Shown here piece by piece: positions 43,432 through 54,370 of a stretch of 64,000 bases of DNA. The notes below the pieces were generated by a model that saw nothing but the letters and a program-made list of their open reading frames with translations, searched no databases and was not told where the DNA came from. A program made the position numbers and the translations under genes. The first letter of the stretch is position 1. Each line of letters opens with the position of its first letter. Source of the stretch: Echinometra lucunter (Eukaryota; Echinodermata; Echinoidea; Camarodonta; Echinometridae); NCBI GenBank assembly GCA_029962745.1, contig CM057167.1, positions 23,021,609-23,085,608 on the forward strand. The letters run 5' to 3'.

Positions 43432-44404
43432 TTAAGGCAAATAGTTACTGATGAGCATTGTGGCGTCATAAAGTCCGTCCAAAATAATGCAATAAAAGAG
43501 TTGCATTGTATGCGCAGTTACAAACTTGCGTGCAGCATATAATGACTTGTATTTATGAAACTACATGTCTGCCCCCAATCGAGGCTTCCAAAATAATTGC
43601 CTTCAGTCTGCTGGGGGAGGAGGGGGGGGGGGGGTGTATTAGACTAATAGGGCAAAATACTTAAACTCAATTGAATACTGATGTTGGAAGTATTGCGCAT
43701 AAGCAGAAAACTGAGTAAAATACTTAAAATACTGATTTAAGTACCTGTACTGAAATTGAATACTGGCCCAGATTTGTAAAATATTTAGAATACATGTAGT
43801 AACAGCAATGAACAAAACTACAAAAGAAGATGAAAAGAAAAGTAACAGACAGCGGTGAAAAATGATAAAAATTTGTGTGTGAATTCATAAGGATATATAT
43901 AATGATGTAAGATTACATTCATATTTATGTTTAGCGTTAGTTCTCATTCATTGTGTGACACTCATGTATGACTGAGAATGCCTTTATCACTCATATATGT
44001 TACAGTACACCTCTATGCATACTATGCAACATTTATGTTCAAAGGGAGTATATATTTCTATGGATATTATATTAGATATATATGTTTAGTTTAGTTCAGT
44101 TAAAGTATGATGAAACACTACATTTACGTTGATTGTTTGCAGCTGTTCCCGTATCTAACAAAGTTTGCATGTCAAAGCTACTGGTAAATGCCCTATAGAA
44201 ATAGTTTTGTCGTCTTTCGCTAAGTGTGAAGTAATCAGACTTTCATTTTTGTCTTTCCCCATCTAGGAGTAATTTATGAACTTGAAAATGTTCATCTTTG
44301 TACTGTGCTTTAAGGTACTATGTTGTCAGTATAACTATCTTCATCATTTCTATAAATGCCTAGTATGTCTTGCATGGGAAAAGAAACTCAAGCATTTTGG
44401 TGAG

Positions 44405-44600
44405 AGAGAGAGCAGTGGACTCTTAACTTGAAGGCCTGGAGTCGGTCCAGCAGTAACACTGGCAGCCAGCCCTTTGACTTTGCCTACAGACTTACCCTGA
44501 TCCGACCCAGGTTCAAATCTGAGTCACGTCTTTCATAGGTGACGTAAAAAGTCGGGTTGAGACGTAAATAATCATATCTCATTGATACATGTCTGTAAAA
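44405..44600 (+). repeat. Possible tRNA-derived SINE
   Basis: Contains a pol III B-box-like GGTTCAAATCT (44510-44520) and an A-box-like GCAGTGGACTC upstream, followed by GTCGGGTTGAGACGTAAAT, similar in style to tails of invertebrate tRNA-SINEs. The A-to-B distance is about 100 bp, longer than usual. Tentative. Confidence 0.3.
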
Positions 44601-45482
44601 ACTCAATTGCACACACACATGCATGCATTAACTAAGGCAAGTTAAACTTGCCTATTTTCCATATTTTTGTCCGTGCACAATCATTACATGCTTATTAAAG
44701 AGGCAAATCAGGACGGAGAGGGGGAACTTTGCTACTTAGGTTATGCAGTGGTGCTGGCATGCATATACAGCGATGTTGAACAAAAATGTAATTCTGCTAG
44801 ATAGGAACTCCATTTTTCTGACAGTATTTTAAAAGCAATACATTTTCCTTTCTTTCTTTGTCTGTGCTGGGGCAAGTATACGAGTGGAATAATGAGAGAC
44901 AACTATTTCTTTTTGGGGGGGGGGGTATGATCATATACCTGTCTGAATCCAATTGTAAACTTGTGTGTAAAACACTGAGGTATGTTTCCCTAAACTACTT
45001 GAAATTTGTATGATGTAATTCCTCTGATATACTTTTTTTTTTTAAATTTCTGTATTTGGGGATATAAATAAGAAAGGATAAACTCAATTTATACTGCATG
45101 GATCACTGGGTGTATTGTAACCCATTGCCTACTGTAGGCAGGTGACCCCTCTATTAAGCCTAGTGGAAACTCAAAATGCAGTAGTCAGTGGTTTAACTTT
45201 GGGAAAGAGGCTCGCTATTTACCGTGCCTGAGACACAACTGTGACAATAATGTTGACATCAGAGGTTGAAGTAAACAAAAGTATGGTAGTTACAGGAATA
45301 TTTGTATATGTTGGAAGGTTGGTAGGCATTTGAGCTACAGTTGTATTGTGGTTGACATCAAATTAAACATTTAAATTGTTGATGAAGAAATTAAGGTGGA
45401 ACTTGCAGACTGTGAACAAATGATATGTTTAGGGAATGGGTAAGAGTGTTTTGGAAGGGGGGTGGGGGGAGGGGGAATGGAT

Positions 45483-45483
<1 letters not shown>

Positions 45484-45571
<88 letters not shown>
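45484..45571. repeat. Poly-A followed by (TA)n microsatellite
   Basis: About 19 A then 34 TA dinucleotides. Frames reading alternating Ile-Tyr are artefacts. Confidence 0.95.
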
Positions 45572-45574
<3 letters not shown>

Positions 45575-46478
45575 AGCAACATCACTTCTGAAATATATTC
45601 ATGGTAAATGTAGAACTTATTATTCCTTATCAAATAGGTATTTCCTGCATTGAGTTAATTCAGGGCAGTGAGTGGTTATCTGCCTGTATGATGGTTTACA
45701 AGACATAATTTGGCATGAAGCCCCCAGTTAAGTGTAGGATCAGAGATGAGATATTGTCCAAATGTCAACTGAAATTATAGGTTTGCAAGTTAGATTTTTG
45801 AATAGAATAGTGTAACCATGGATGCAAAAAAACAGATTATCATGAATATTATGAAGAAAAAAAACCTTGGACTCATGTATTCAAAAAACATGATTGCTTT
45901 TGAAAAAAGGTAAATCAACTTGAAATGTTTCTTTTTGTACTGAACTCAAATAGTCTACTTTTTATAAATGAAAATTTTTAGACTGAACTTTGTATGGTGT
46001 AATGTGGTCCCTATTTTGCTACGATGAAATTTTTAGTGAAAGAATATCTTTTGCAAAAAATATTAGAATTTTATTTTGACATATTTTGGAGAAAATAAGA
46101 AATGTAAGTGCTCACCCAGTTGTCATGTTGAAAGTTCACATTTTGTTCAGTTTTGTTGACGTTATGTTTTGCGTTTGCAGGTTGAAGAATTCTCGGTTTT
46201 CCACTCACTTTGTTTTTCGTTGGCACGTTTCTAATTCTTAGACTGTTCGAACACCGGGTTTTATAATATGGTTACAGGATTTAAAATAGGAGGTTTTAGA
46301 ATGCTCCAGTTTTGTTTCGAAAAGGTTAAAGGTTAAGATCCTCTCATTAATTTTTTGAAATAATGGTTAGGCTGAAGTGTTATTTCTTCCTATGTTAGGA
46401 TATGAAGTTGTAAATGAGTGTAAAAGTAATAACACAATTTGAACTTTAATTGTTCAGTTACCTTTCTTGCCTTCAAGC

Positions 46479-46940
46479 TCAACCTAATTTGTAAAGATAG
46501 AAAATTAAGAATGTCTTGTATTAATGAATAAAAAGAGATAATTATTTGTGCTAATGATGTAGTAATTGATAATTGCAAGTTACATTTAATTGTATTCAAC
46601 CAAGTTGTTTTCATGTTTAACTGTTTGCTTCTTTGTTCAAAGTTTTCAGATGTTCTTGTTTTTGCTGGTTTGAGATGTTTTAAGAAGTTGAAAAATAAGA
46701 GCAGTGATAGTACAGTAATAAAACAAATAAAAAGAACATAAATAAAACAAAATAATACCAACGACTAAAACAGAAATACAAATTTTAGTTATGTAGGTAA
46801 AGGACTAATACTACACTGTGCCCTCAAACTGGGAAGTATTGCACTAAGACGTTATAGATAGTTATTTCAAAGTTTACACTCTTCAGGAAAGATGTGCAAA
46901 TAATCTGATCATCATAATACGAGTGAAGTAATTGATGAAT
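46479..46940. repeat. Left copy of a 462-bp direct repeat flanking the LINE
   Basis: Identical by eye, without indels, to 49592-50053 (constant offset 3113 from TCAACCTAATTTG to GTAATTGATGAAT). It directly abuts the poly-T (minus-strand poly-A tail) of the LINE. Confidence 0.93.
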
Positions 46941-47083
46941 TTTTTTTTTCTATTTATCCTCCATTGAGGTACTTTATTATTCATAAAATATCAAAAGATA
47001 CAAGTTTTTACATTAACAAAATTCACATATCACACGACAATATTTTACAAGAAATACAAAAAATACAATAAAATATGTTACTT

Positions 47084-47222
47084 ACACTACCAGTCACAAT
47101 TCCTCGGCCCGCTGTCACCCGTCGAGAACCAGAGAACAATAGATTCAGTGGACTGAATCCATTGTTCTCCGGCTCCAACAGGCCAGCCAACAGCGGACCA
47201 TAAAAACCGCGACTGGTAGTGT
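47084..47222. repeat. 139-bp foldback in the LINE 3' UTR
   Basis: ACACTACCAGTC (47084-47095) is the exact reverse complement of GACTGGTAGTGT (47211-47222). The GC-rich interior also pairs (GAGAACAATAGATTCAGT against ACTGAATCCATTGTTCTC). Confidence 0.8.
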
Positions 47223-47452
47223 ATTCACTCAAAGTAAAAACGTATCTTCCGCAACTCAGTTTCATTAAATCTTTTCTGATTGTACTTTAAACTTAGGTGA
47301 AATCTTATTTCTGCTTTCAAATCTTTCAATAGATAGTTTCCATGTAACACATGTTTCTTTTTATCATTACATTCTTTGACATAATTCTTATATACAGTAT
47401 ATTGGGCATAATTAAGGATGAAATTGACAAGTTTGTTTTTCGGTTGCCTATA

Positions 47453-49566
47453 TCATATCCTATAATAATCATTTTTTTCATTAATGTCAATATCAAGGCC
47501 AAAAATATTCCGAATAAGACACGAAACTATTTTCCAAAATAACCTCACTTTTTTGCATGTCAATAAAAAATGACATATAGTTTCTTTGCAATTGCAAGTA
47601 CGACATAAATTATCATTCAAAATTCCCCATTTGCATAAATTGTCTTTGCTGGGCAATATTTTGTGAAAAAGTTTAAAATTAAATTGTTTTATTTTATTGT
47701 CATTAATTTGCTGAAATTTGAATTTAAATACTTCACTCCAATCAAATTCGTTTGACAAGTCTAAACGATCTTGCCAAAAATGTAAACAAACGGGTTCTTC
47801 TTTATATTTATCCACTAACAAACTATAATAGTGTTTAGCTGACATTTTCTCGACATTTATTGAGTCACCTGTTGCTAACTCAATCACATTGGGTTCTTCT
47901 TTTTGTAGCCGTTGTGGGGTTCTTGTATTACGTAATTTCTCTAACCAGAAGTGTGGAAATGCCTTTTTGAGTTTTGACATTTCGAAGGAAGTAAGCAATT
48001 GTCTGCGATTAAAATAGTTGCTAATACATGAAAAATCTTTCCAATTCCCATCTTCTATAATCTGTCCCACTGTATAAATCCCCTCTTTGATCCAGTTTTG
48101 AAAAAATAACGTTCTTTCTCATGTTTTATATTACTATTATACCAGATAATTTCTTGGTTTACATTGCAAACATTAAACATGTGAATATACTTTATTTCAG
48201 ACCACGATCTAAAAAGGTCAATGTAAAACACTGGTAATTGTTTTCTTTTGCATATTCTTATCATATCATTTTTTTGGCAATTAAATCTCAAACACATAGG
48301 AATGTCAGAAATTTTACTGATCCAATAATTGAATAAAATTTTCCATGATGTTTTTTCACCTGAGATATATTTTTGAATCCATGATAAACGAAGAGAAGAA
48401 CATTTGTAAATTAAATTGACCATTCTAAGGCCTCCTTCTATTTCAGAATTACAGCATACATTTCGCTTGACCTTTTCAACTTTGGAATTCCATAAAAAAG
48501 AGTATATTAATCTATTTACCAATTTAATTATTTTCAATGGTACTGGGACTGCTGTTGCTGTATATACTAATTGAGAAGTGACTAAATGCTTTATGACAGT
48601 CACCTTCCCATACAAAGTTAGTTTTCGCATTTTCCATAAATCCAAAGTACTTTTTATTTTCTTCACTTTACCTTCCCAATTTAAGTTTTCAACTTCTCTA
48701 CGAAATTTTCCAACATAAACCCCGAGACATTTTATAGCATTTTCTGTAAATTCCAAATCCTCAGTGTTTTGGACATTGATATTTAATCTCATGAATTTAG
48801 ATTTTGACCAATTAATTTTGGGACCGACATTTTTACCAAAATTTTCTACTTCTCTCATTATTTCTTTAACAGAGTTGACAGAATCTGCAAAAATTGTAGT
48901 ATCATCTGCAAACTGAACTATGCGAATATCTATGAAATCTGAAAAATCTGATTCAGGGTTAGGTACTTGAATACCTCTAATTTCTGAATTCTGTTTAACT
49001 TTTGCTGCTAAAACTTCTGCCAAAATAATAAACAAAAGGGCAGACAATGGACATCCTTGTCTTACACCCCTGTTAATCGAAAACCTTTTAGATATCCAAC
49101 CATAATTCATTATTTTACCACTGGCGTTATTATACAAAGTCTTAATCCATTTAATAAACGAATTTTTAAAACCAAGTTCTTCTAGTAAAGTGAATAAGAA
49201 ATTATGATTAACGATGTCAAAGGCTTTCTTAAAGTCTAATGACATAATGATACCAGGTGTTTCAGTACTTTGACAAAAATCAATTATGTCCTGTACAAGT
49301 CTAATGCATTCAGATGCAGAACGATTTTTCATAAAGCCAAACTGATCTTCAGATACAATGCAATGAATAATTTTCTTCAATCTAACAGTCAAAACACGAG
49401 CTGCTAATTTGTAGTCTATATTAAGAAGTGATATGGGCCGCCAATTATCTAGAAGATTTTTGTTGCCCTTTTTATACAAAAGAGTAAGGATGGCTTGACT
49501 TTGAGTTGAGGACAATTGTGTTTTGTCATATCCCTGATTCAGGCTGGCAACTACCATCTGTTTCAA
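47453..49566 (-). pseudogene. LINE reverse transcriptase ORF2, truncated and frameshifted
   Basis: The two overlapping open frames are one ORF with a frameshift: the upstream frame ends RGFIQWDRL-stop while the other frame already reads WIKEGIYTVGQIIEDGNW over the same bases. The endonuclease domain is missing through 5' truncation. The RT motifs FADD and RQGCPLS are intact. Confidence 0.88.
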
Positions 49567-49591
49567 GTCCTCCCAAAAACATTTATAAAAT

Positions 49592-50053
49592 TCAACCTAA
49601 TTTGTAAAGATAGAAAATTAAGAATGTCTTGTATTAATGAATAAAAAGAGATAATTATTTGTGCTAATGATGTAGTAATTGATAATTGCAAGTTACATTT
49701 AATTGTATTCAACCAAGTTGTTTTCATGTTTAACTGTTTGCTTCTTTGTTCAAAGTTTTCAGATGTTCTTGTTTTTGCTGGTTTGAGATGTTTTAAGAAG
49801 TTGAAAAATAAGAGCAGTGATAGTACAGTAATAAAACAAATAAAAAGAACATAAATAAAACAAAATAATACCAACGACTAAAACAGAAATACAAATTTTA
49901 GTTATGTAGGTAAAGGACTAATACTACACTGTGCCCTCAAACTGGGAAGTATTGCACTAAGACGTTATAGATAGTTATTTCAAAGTTTACACTCTTCAGG
50001 AAAGATGTGCAAATAATCTGATCATCATAATACGAGTGAAGTAATTGATGAAT
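49592..50053. repeat. Right copy of the 462-bp direct repeat
   Basis: Identical to 46479-46940; begins at the LINE 5' junction (after ATTTATAAAAT). Both copies give the same spurious open frame. Confidence 0.93.
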
Positions 50054-51262
50054 GACCACAATCTTTTCTTCTGTGAAAAGAAGTTGTGTTGCATCAAAGT
50101 TATGTAAACTAACTTAGAAACAGTGTGCAAGTATTCTATCTTTGCCACACCTTGGTTCTGGAGTACTTTCACTGTGAGAAAGGAAAAATTGTCTAGCTTA
50201 GGGTGTCTGAGTTACTACTGCACAGGCTAATTGCCTAACCACCCTGAATAAATGAAGGGGGGGGGGTCTGAAAATTTTAACAGAATTACAAAAAATAAAT
50301 ATCAAATTTACAACAGTAATTCCATATTTTGTATTGACAAGTTAGAAAAGAAAAAGGAATGAATAAAATAAAATAACAGAATGAATAAGAGATCTGATTT
50401 TCTTCTGATATTGCCAACCGACAGGCTGTACAAAGTCAAGAGTTTGGGGGTGGTCACATCGCCCCTCTGGGGACACCCTCCTTTAATAATGAATGTAGAT
50501 AATATAAGTAACTTGCAATTTCATAATACTCTTAATCCAGTCTTCTATGAAGTGACCCAATGCCAATTTTTGTGGTAGGTAAGGCCAGCCAACTAATTTG
50601 TACACAAGAGGTGATTTATGCAACTCAATATTAATTGTAGACAGTACTACGTAATGATTCATGCAGTAGCTATTAGGGGTCTTTTGTACTCTGGTTTGAT
50701 TGGAAAATTCTTCAGGGACTCGTTCTGTAATAATCTCAGTATTGTTGATAAATGCAATAAAAGTAAACTCCATCTGGGTGCTCCTTTTGGAAATGTATTC
50801 AAGTCTATTGTATTTGCTGCTAAATTTTCACGAAGAGGGGCTGTTTTCTATGCTTTGTTTGTATCCTGCTCAGTGTATTTTTTACATGTTTTTGTACAGG
50901 AGAAAATACCAAAGTGTTCTTTCATTAATGCTGTTCAGAGTTCTAATGTTTACCGTGTTACAGCTTGAGAAGTAAGAGCTTAAAAATGTTTAGTATTCAT
51001 GTTTTCTTGTGCTGCTTACAAGTTTATAGGTGCAAATCAAGGGTAAAAATCAGTATACAGATGAAACTAAAAAATTTCTATGAAATTCTACAAGAAAAGA
51101 AAGTGAAAGATTGTTGTGAAATGTAGAGATGATTTATAAAGAAATTTATGCTGTGAACAACCAATAAATAAGAAATGAAAATTATATTGTGTCAGAGTTT
51201 TGATTGCTGATATTCGTATGTGTACAAATGTGTGATGTGTAATTTTTGAATGAAATAATTTT
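50054..51262. other. Intergenic sequence, no gene seen
   Basis: AT-rich, with a G run at 50259-50266. Open frames up to about 116 codons at 50.6-50.97 kb have no recognisable domain, splice context or base-composition support. Confidence 0.45.
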
Positions 51263-52460
51263 ATAAACACAACAAAAAAAGTAACTCCCCCCTAATTCAA
51301 AACAGCATAACTTATTAACGAAGAAGTTTTGAGCAAAATAATTTGGTAGGAGTGTTCCTACACTTATTGCCTAACTTCGGTGTGAAAATGAGATTGATCT
51401 ATCAAGTCATGCATGAGTGAGCAGACATTAAAGACAAAAATGTCACTTTTCAAAAGTCACATGAGTCATTTTGGGGAATTCGTGAAACAAGCTTTTTCAG
51501 GTGTTGTTTAACCCATTCGTGACAAAGGTCCACATTTTGTGGTTTGGCCTAATATCTTTTGATGCAAAGCCCTAAAAATCATACCAAATACGTGAGCAAA
51601 AAGAGCAAAAAATTCTACACAAACTGTGCCCATTTTGGTTGCGTCAATATTCATTGTTTGATGCTGAAATTTTTTTTAAAGGAAAAGAAGCATTAAAATC
51701 CTTAAATTGGCAATGTGATAGAAAGTTTAAAATCACCATTTTCCCCTGCAAATTGGCAACTTTTTGACTTCTCATCATAATTTCTGTCAATTTATATTCA
51801 TTTCAGATACATGACGTTTTATAGGAAAAATGTAGCAATAAAATAAAAATGTTGGTGTTGCCAATTTGAAGAATAAAAGCTGATTAAATTAGGCTTTAAA
51901 TAATTCCTGTCACGAATGGGTTAAGTGCTGTTGATGTTTATTGAGATTGTGTCATGGTTGAGTGAGAACATTTTTAAAGATGAAGCAAGATATGTTAAAA
52001 AATTACTGTTTAATGCTGGAAAAACGAGTACCCGGTATTTTCACATAATGTGCTGATTCATGTTGGTTGATGCCAATTCTTTCCATAAACTGAATGGATT
52101 TTGTAGATTTAGGAGGGCTGAACATCACTTTCTTAAAAAAAATTGTGTTTAACCAACTGTGATAAACATGAAAAGTGTCAGGGATAGGCATGACGGGGTG
52201 AAACAATGGAAGAAACCAAATTCGTCAAAGTTTTGTTTCACAGACCCCCCATATTGACTCTTGTGACTTTTGAAAAGTGACATTTTTGTCTTTAATGTCT
52301 GCTCACTCATGCATGACTTGATAGATCAATCTCATTTTCACACCGAAGTTAGGCAATAAGTGTAGGAACACTCCTACCAAATTATTTTGCTCAAAACTTT
52401 TTCGTTAAAAAGTTATGCTATTTTGAATTAGGGGGGAGTTACTTTTTTTGTTGTGTTTAT
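51263..52460. mobile_element. Foldback element with about 210-bp terminal inverted repeats
   Basis: ATAAACACAACAAAAAAAGT at the left and its complement at the right. The inversion continues through GTAACTCCCCCCTAATTC, GGAGTGTTCCTACACTTATT, CATGCATGAGTGAGCAGACA and TGTCACTTTTCAAAAGTCAC, so each arm is about 210 bp. TA-rich flanks; TSD uncertain (perhaps TA). A TTAA MITE is nested inside. No transposase ORF. Confidence 0.8.
51512..51920. mobile_element. TTAA-flanked MITE (copy 7, inverted), nested
   Basis: TTAA at 51508-51511 and 51921-51924; 409 bp. Sits inside the long-TIR foldback 51263-52460, so it is the later insertion. Confidence 0.9.
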
Positions 52461-53102
52461 ATCGGTCAGAGTAAATATCAACTTGGATAGCTAATTTGAT
52501 AGATAATTAGATGTCTGTTTACAGGTGGCTGTGTGTATGTACGTATGTGTAATTAGTCCAGAGAGACATCTCTACAGTTACATTTCTGGGAAATTTCAGC
52601 TTCTTGTGACAATTTTAAAAAATCAAATAACATTGCCAATTTGGACACAAATATAGTGATTAGTTCTGAGTTGCTAATCAGGAAGCTTCATTTTAATGAT
52701 TAGTTGCAATTAAACTGCTCTTATTCCAGAATAGTGCAACATACTGCATCGGAATTGGAATATTTCCTTTTTCTGCTTGTCAGTTATGTACAGTTCTTAT
52801 AGGATAAACCCATAGAAGTACAGAGCTTTCTAGAGGTCAAATTTAATCATCTTTAATCCTCAAATTGACAACTATTATTTTTTTTTCTACTCTTATGTTG
52901 TTTGAAAAAAATGAATATGGATATAACATGAACCAAAATGAATTATGATTGTAGGATTTAATTGGAAATTGCCAATTTGAACACAGAAACGGTGATTATG
53001 TAATATTCACTGCGTTGCCAATTTAAAGAGTATAATGATTTGTTACGATTAAATTGCTCTAATTCGAGCATGCTGCATCATACTGCATTGGAAATGGACT
53101 CA

Positions 53103-53336
53103 AAAATTTTCAGTGAATTTTTCTCTTTCTGCTCATGTATAATGTGCAATGCCCAGCATTCTGGACTAACAGATACTGCCAAAATTTTCAGTGAATTTTT
53201 CTCTTTCTGCTCATGTATAATGTGCAATGCCCAGCATTCTGGACTAACAGATACTGCCAAAATTTTCAGTGAATTTTTCTCTTTCTGCTCATGTATAATG
53301 TGCAATGCCCAGCATTCTGGACTAACAGATACTGCC
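53103..53336. repeat. 78-bp unit repeated three times
   Basis: AAAATTTTCAGTGAATTTTT recurs at exact 78-bp offsets (53103, 53181, 53259) with near-identical units. The upstream context (52830-53100) looks like a diverged relative of the TTAA MITE. 78 is a multiple of 3, which keeps a frame open; no evidence of translation. Confidence 0.9.
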
Positions 53337-53377
53337 AAAGCGTCTCCTAAAGGAGACACTGTACCTCTATGGGTTAA

Positions 53378-53786
53378 CCCATTCATGACAGGAATTATTT
53401 AAAACCTAATTTGATCAGCTTTTATTCTTCAAATTGGCAAAACCAACATTTTTATTTTATTGCTACATTTTTCTTATTAAACGTCATGTATCTGAAATGA
53501 ATATAAATTGACAGAAATTATGATGAGAAGTCAAAAAATTGCCAATTTGCAGGGGAAAACAGTGATTTTAAACTTTCTATCACATTGCCAATTTAAGGAT
53601 TTTAATGCTTATTTTCCTTTAAAAAATTTTCAGCATCAAACACTGAATATTGACGCAACCAAAATGGGCACAGTTTGAGTAGATTTTTTTACTCTTTCTG
53701 TTGATGTATTTGGTATGATTTTTAGGGCTTTGCATCAAAAGATATTAGGCCAAACCACAAAATGTGGACCCTCTGTCACGAATGGG
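53378..53786. mobile_element. TTAA-flanked MITE (copy 8)
   Basis: TTAA at 53374-53377 and 53787-53790; tips CCCATTCATGACAGG and CTGTCACGAATGGG. 409 bp. Confidence 0.88.
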
Positions 53787-53879
53787 TTAAAGGAGATGCT
53801 GTATTCCTATGGGATAAAAGATATTTTGATTATTCACTTCAATGAAATGATTAACTCCAGCTTACATGGTACCTATAAA

Positions 53880-54370
53880 GGGTGTACCCAATGCTGAAAC
53901 AATGTTCCTTCATTTAAAAGAGCATATTTTTATTAACAGAAAATTATCTGCCTAAAGTTCCAAAATAGTTGTGTTGCCAAGCAATAACCAAAAATATGGT
54001 ATGATTTCAGCCTATTTTTGGCACCTCCGCGGTGTCCCAGTTTCAGCTGCTGTTGACTCAATGACGTCATTGTGGGTACCTTGTCGCGCAATTCTAGTAA
54101 AAATGCGTACTAGGTATTTTACATATTATGCAGTCTAGTGCCCGCTACAACTACAGTGCGCGTTATCTGGTATCCACATTTACGTCACTGCTGGTTTATC
54201 GTATTTACTCAAATCTGAGGTCAACCATGACCAAGCCACAAATGATTTGCCAAAATGCATTGAGGTTTAATTGAAAAATCACCAAAATTTTAATGTTATT
54301 GTTCTTAGAATTCTATTCTTGATCATTTATCAACTTTTTTTTCAACCACTGTGAAATCACTTTAAAAACA
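53880..54370. repeat. Dispersed repeat B (copy 2)
   Basis: Shares GTACCCAATGCTGAAACAAT, GAAAATTATCTGCCTAAAGTT and GTGGGTACCTTGTCGCGCA with 16091-16560. Here the CRE-like palindrome has decayed to TCAATGACGTCATTG. Confidence 0.6.

Larger units (their letters stand above)
43440..46478. other. Intergenic sequence between boule and the LINE
   Basis: Apart from the possible SINE at 44405-44600 and the poly-A/(TA)n tract at 45484-45571, no element or gene is recognised. G runs occur near 43619-43634 and 44916-44925. Confidence 0.5.
46941..49591 (-). mobile_element. 5'-truncated non-LTR retrotransposon (L1/Tx1-like LINE)
   Basis: Minus strand, 2651 bp. The ORF (49566-47453) begins inside the reverse transcriptase: NWRPISLLNIDYKLAARVL, motif A SLDFKKAFDIVNH, motif B GVRQGCPLSALLF, catalytic QFADDTTIF. 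It then has the thumb region and a C-terminal Cys/His motif CRTCNCKETICHFLLTC. A one-base slip around 48095-48106 (six-A run) divides it into two frames (49566-48055 and 48070-47453). The LLNIDYKL style points to the L1/Tx1 group. A 512-bp 3' UTR with a hairpin (47084-47222) ends in a short poly-A (poly-T 46941-46948 on +). The 5' end is truncated before the palm, and both sides carry the 462-bp repeat. Not active, but little decayed. Confidence 0.92.

Noticed and set aside
45391..45653. Open frames reading Ile-Tyr repeats
   Set aside because: Translation of the (TA)n microsatellite.
46390..49874. Two near-identical open frames starting MVLFCFIYVLF (46390-46761 and 49563-49874)
   Set aside because: They arise from the two copies of the 462-bp direct repeat; AT-rich hydrophobic reading, no family.
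50618..50975. Open frames of 116 and 91 codons
   Set aside because: Overlapping frames, no recognisable motif and no coding base bias.
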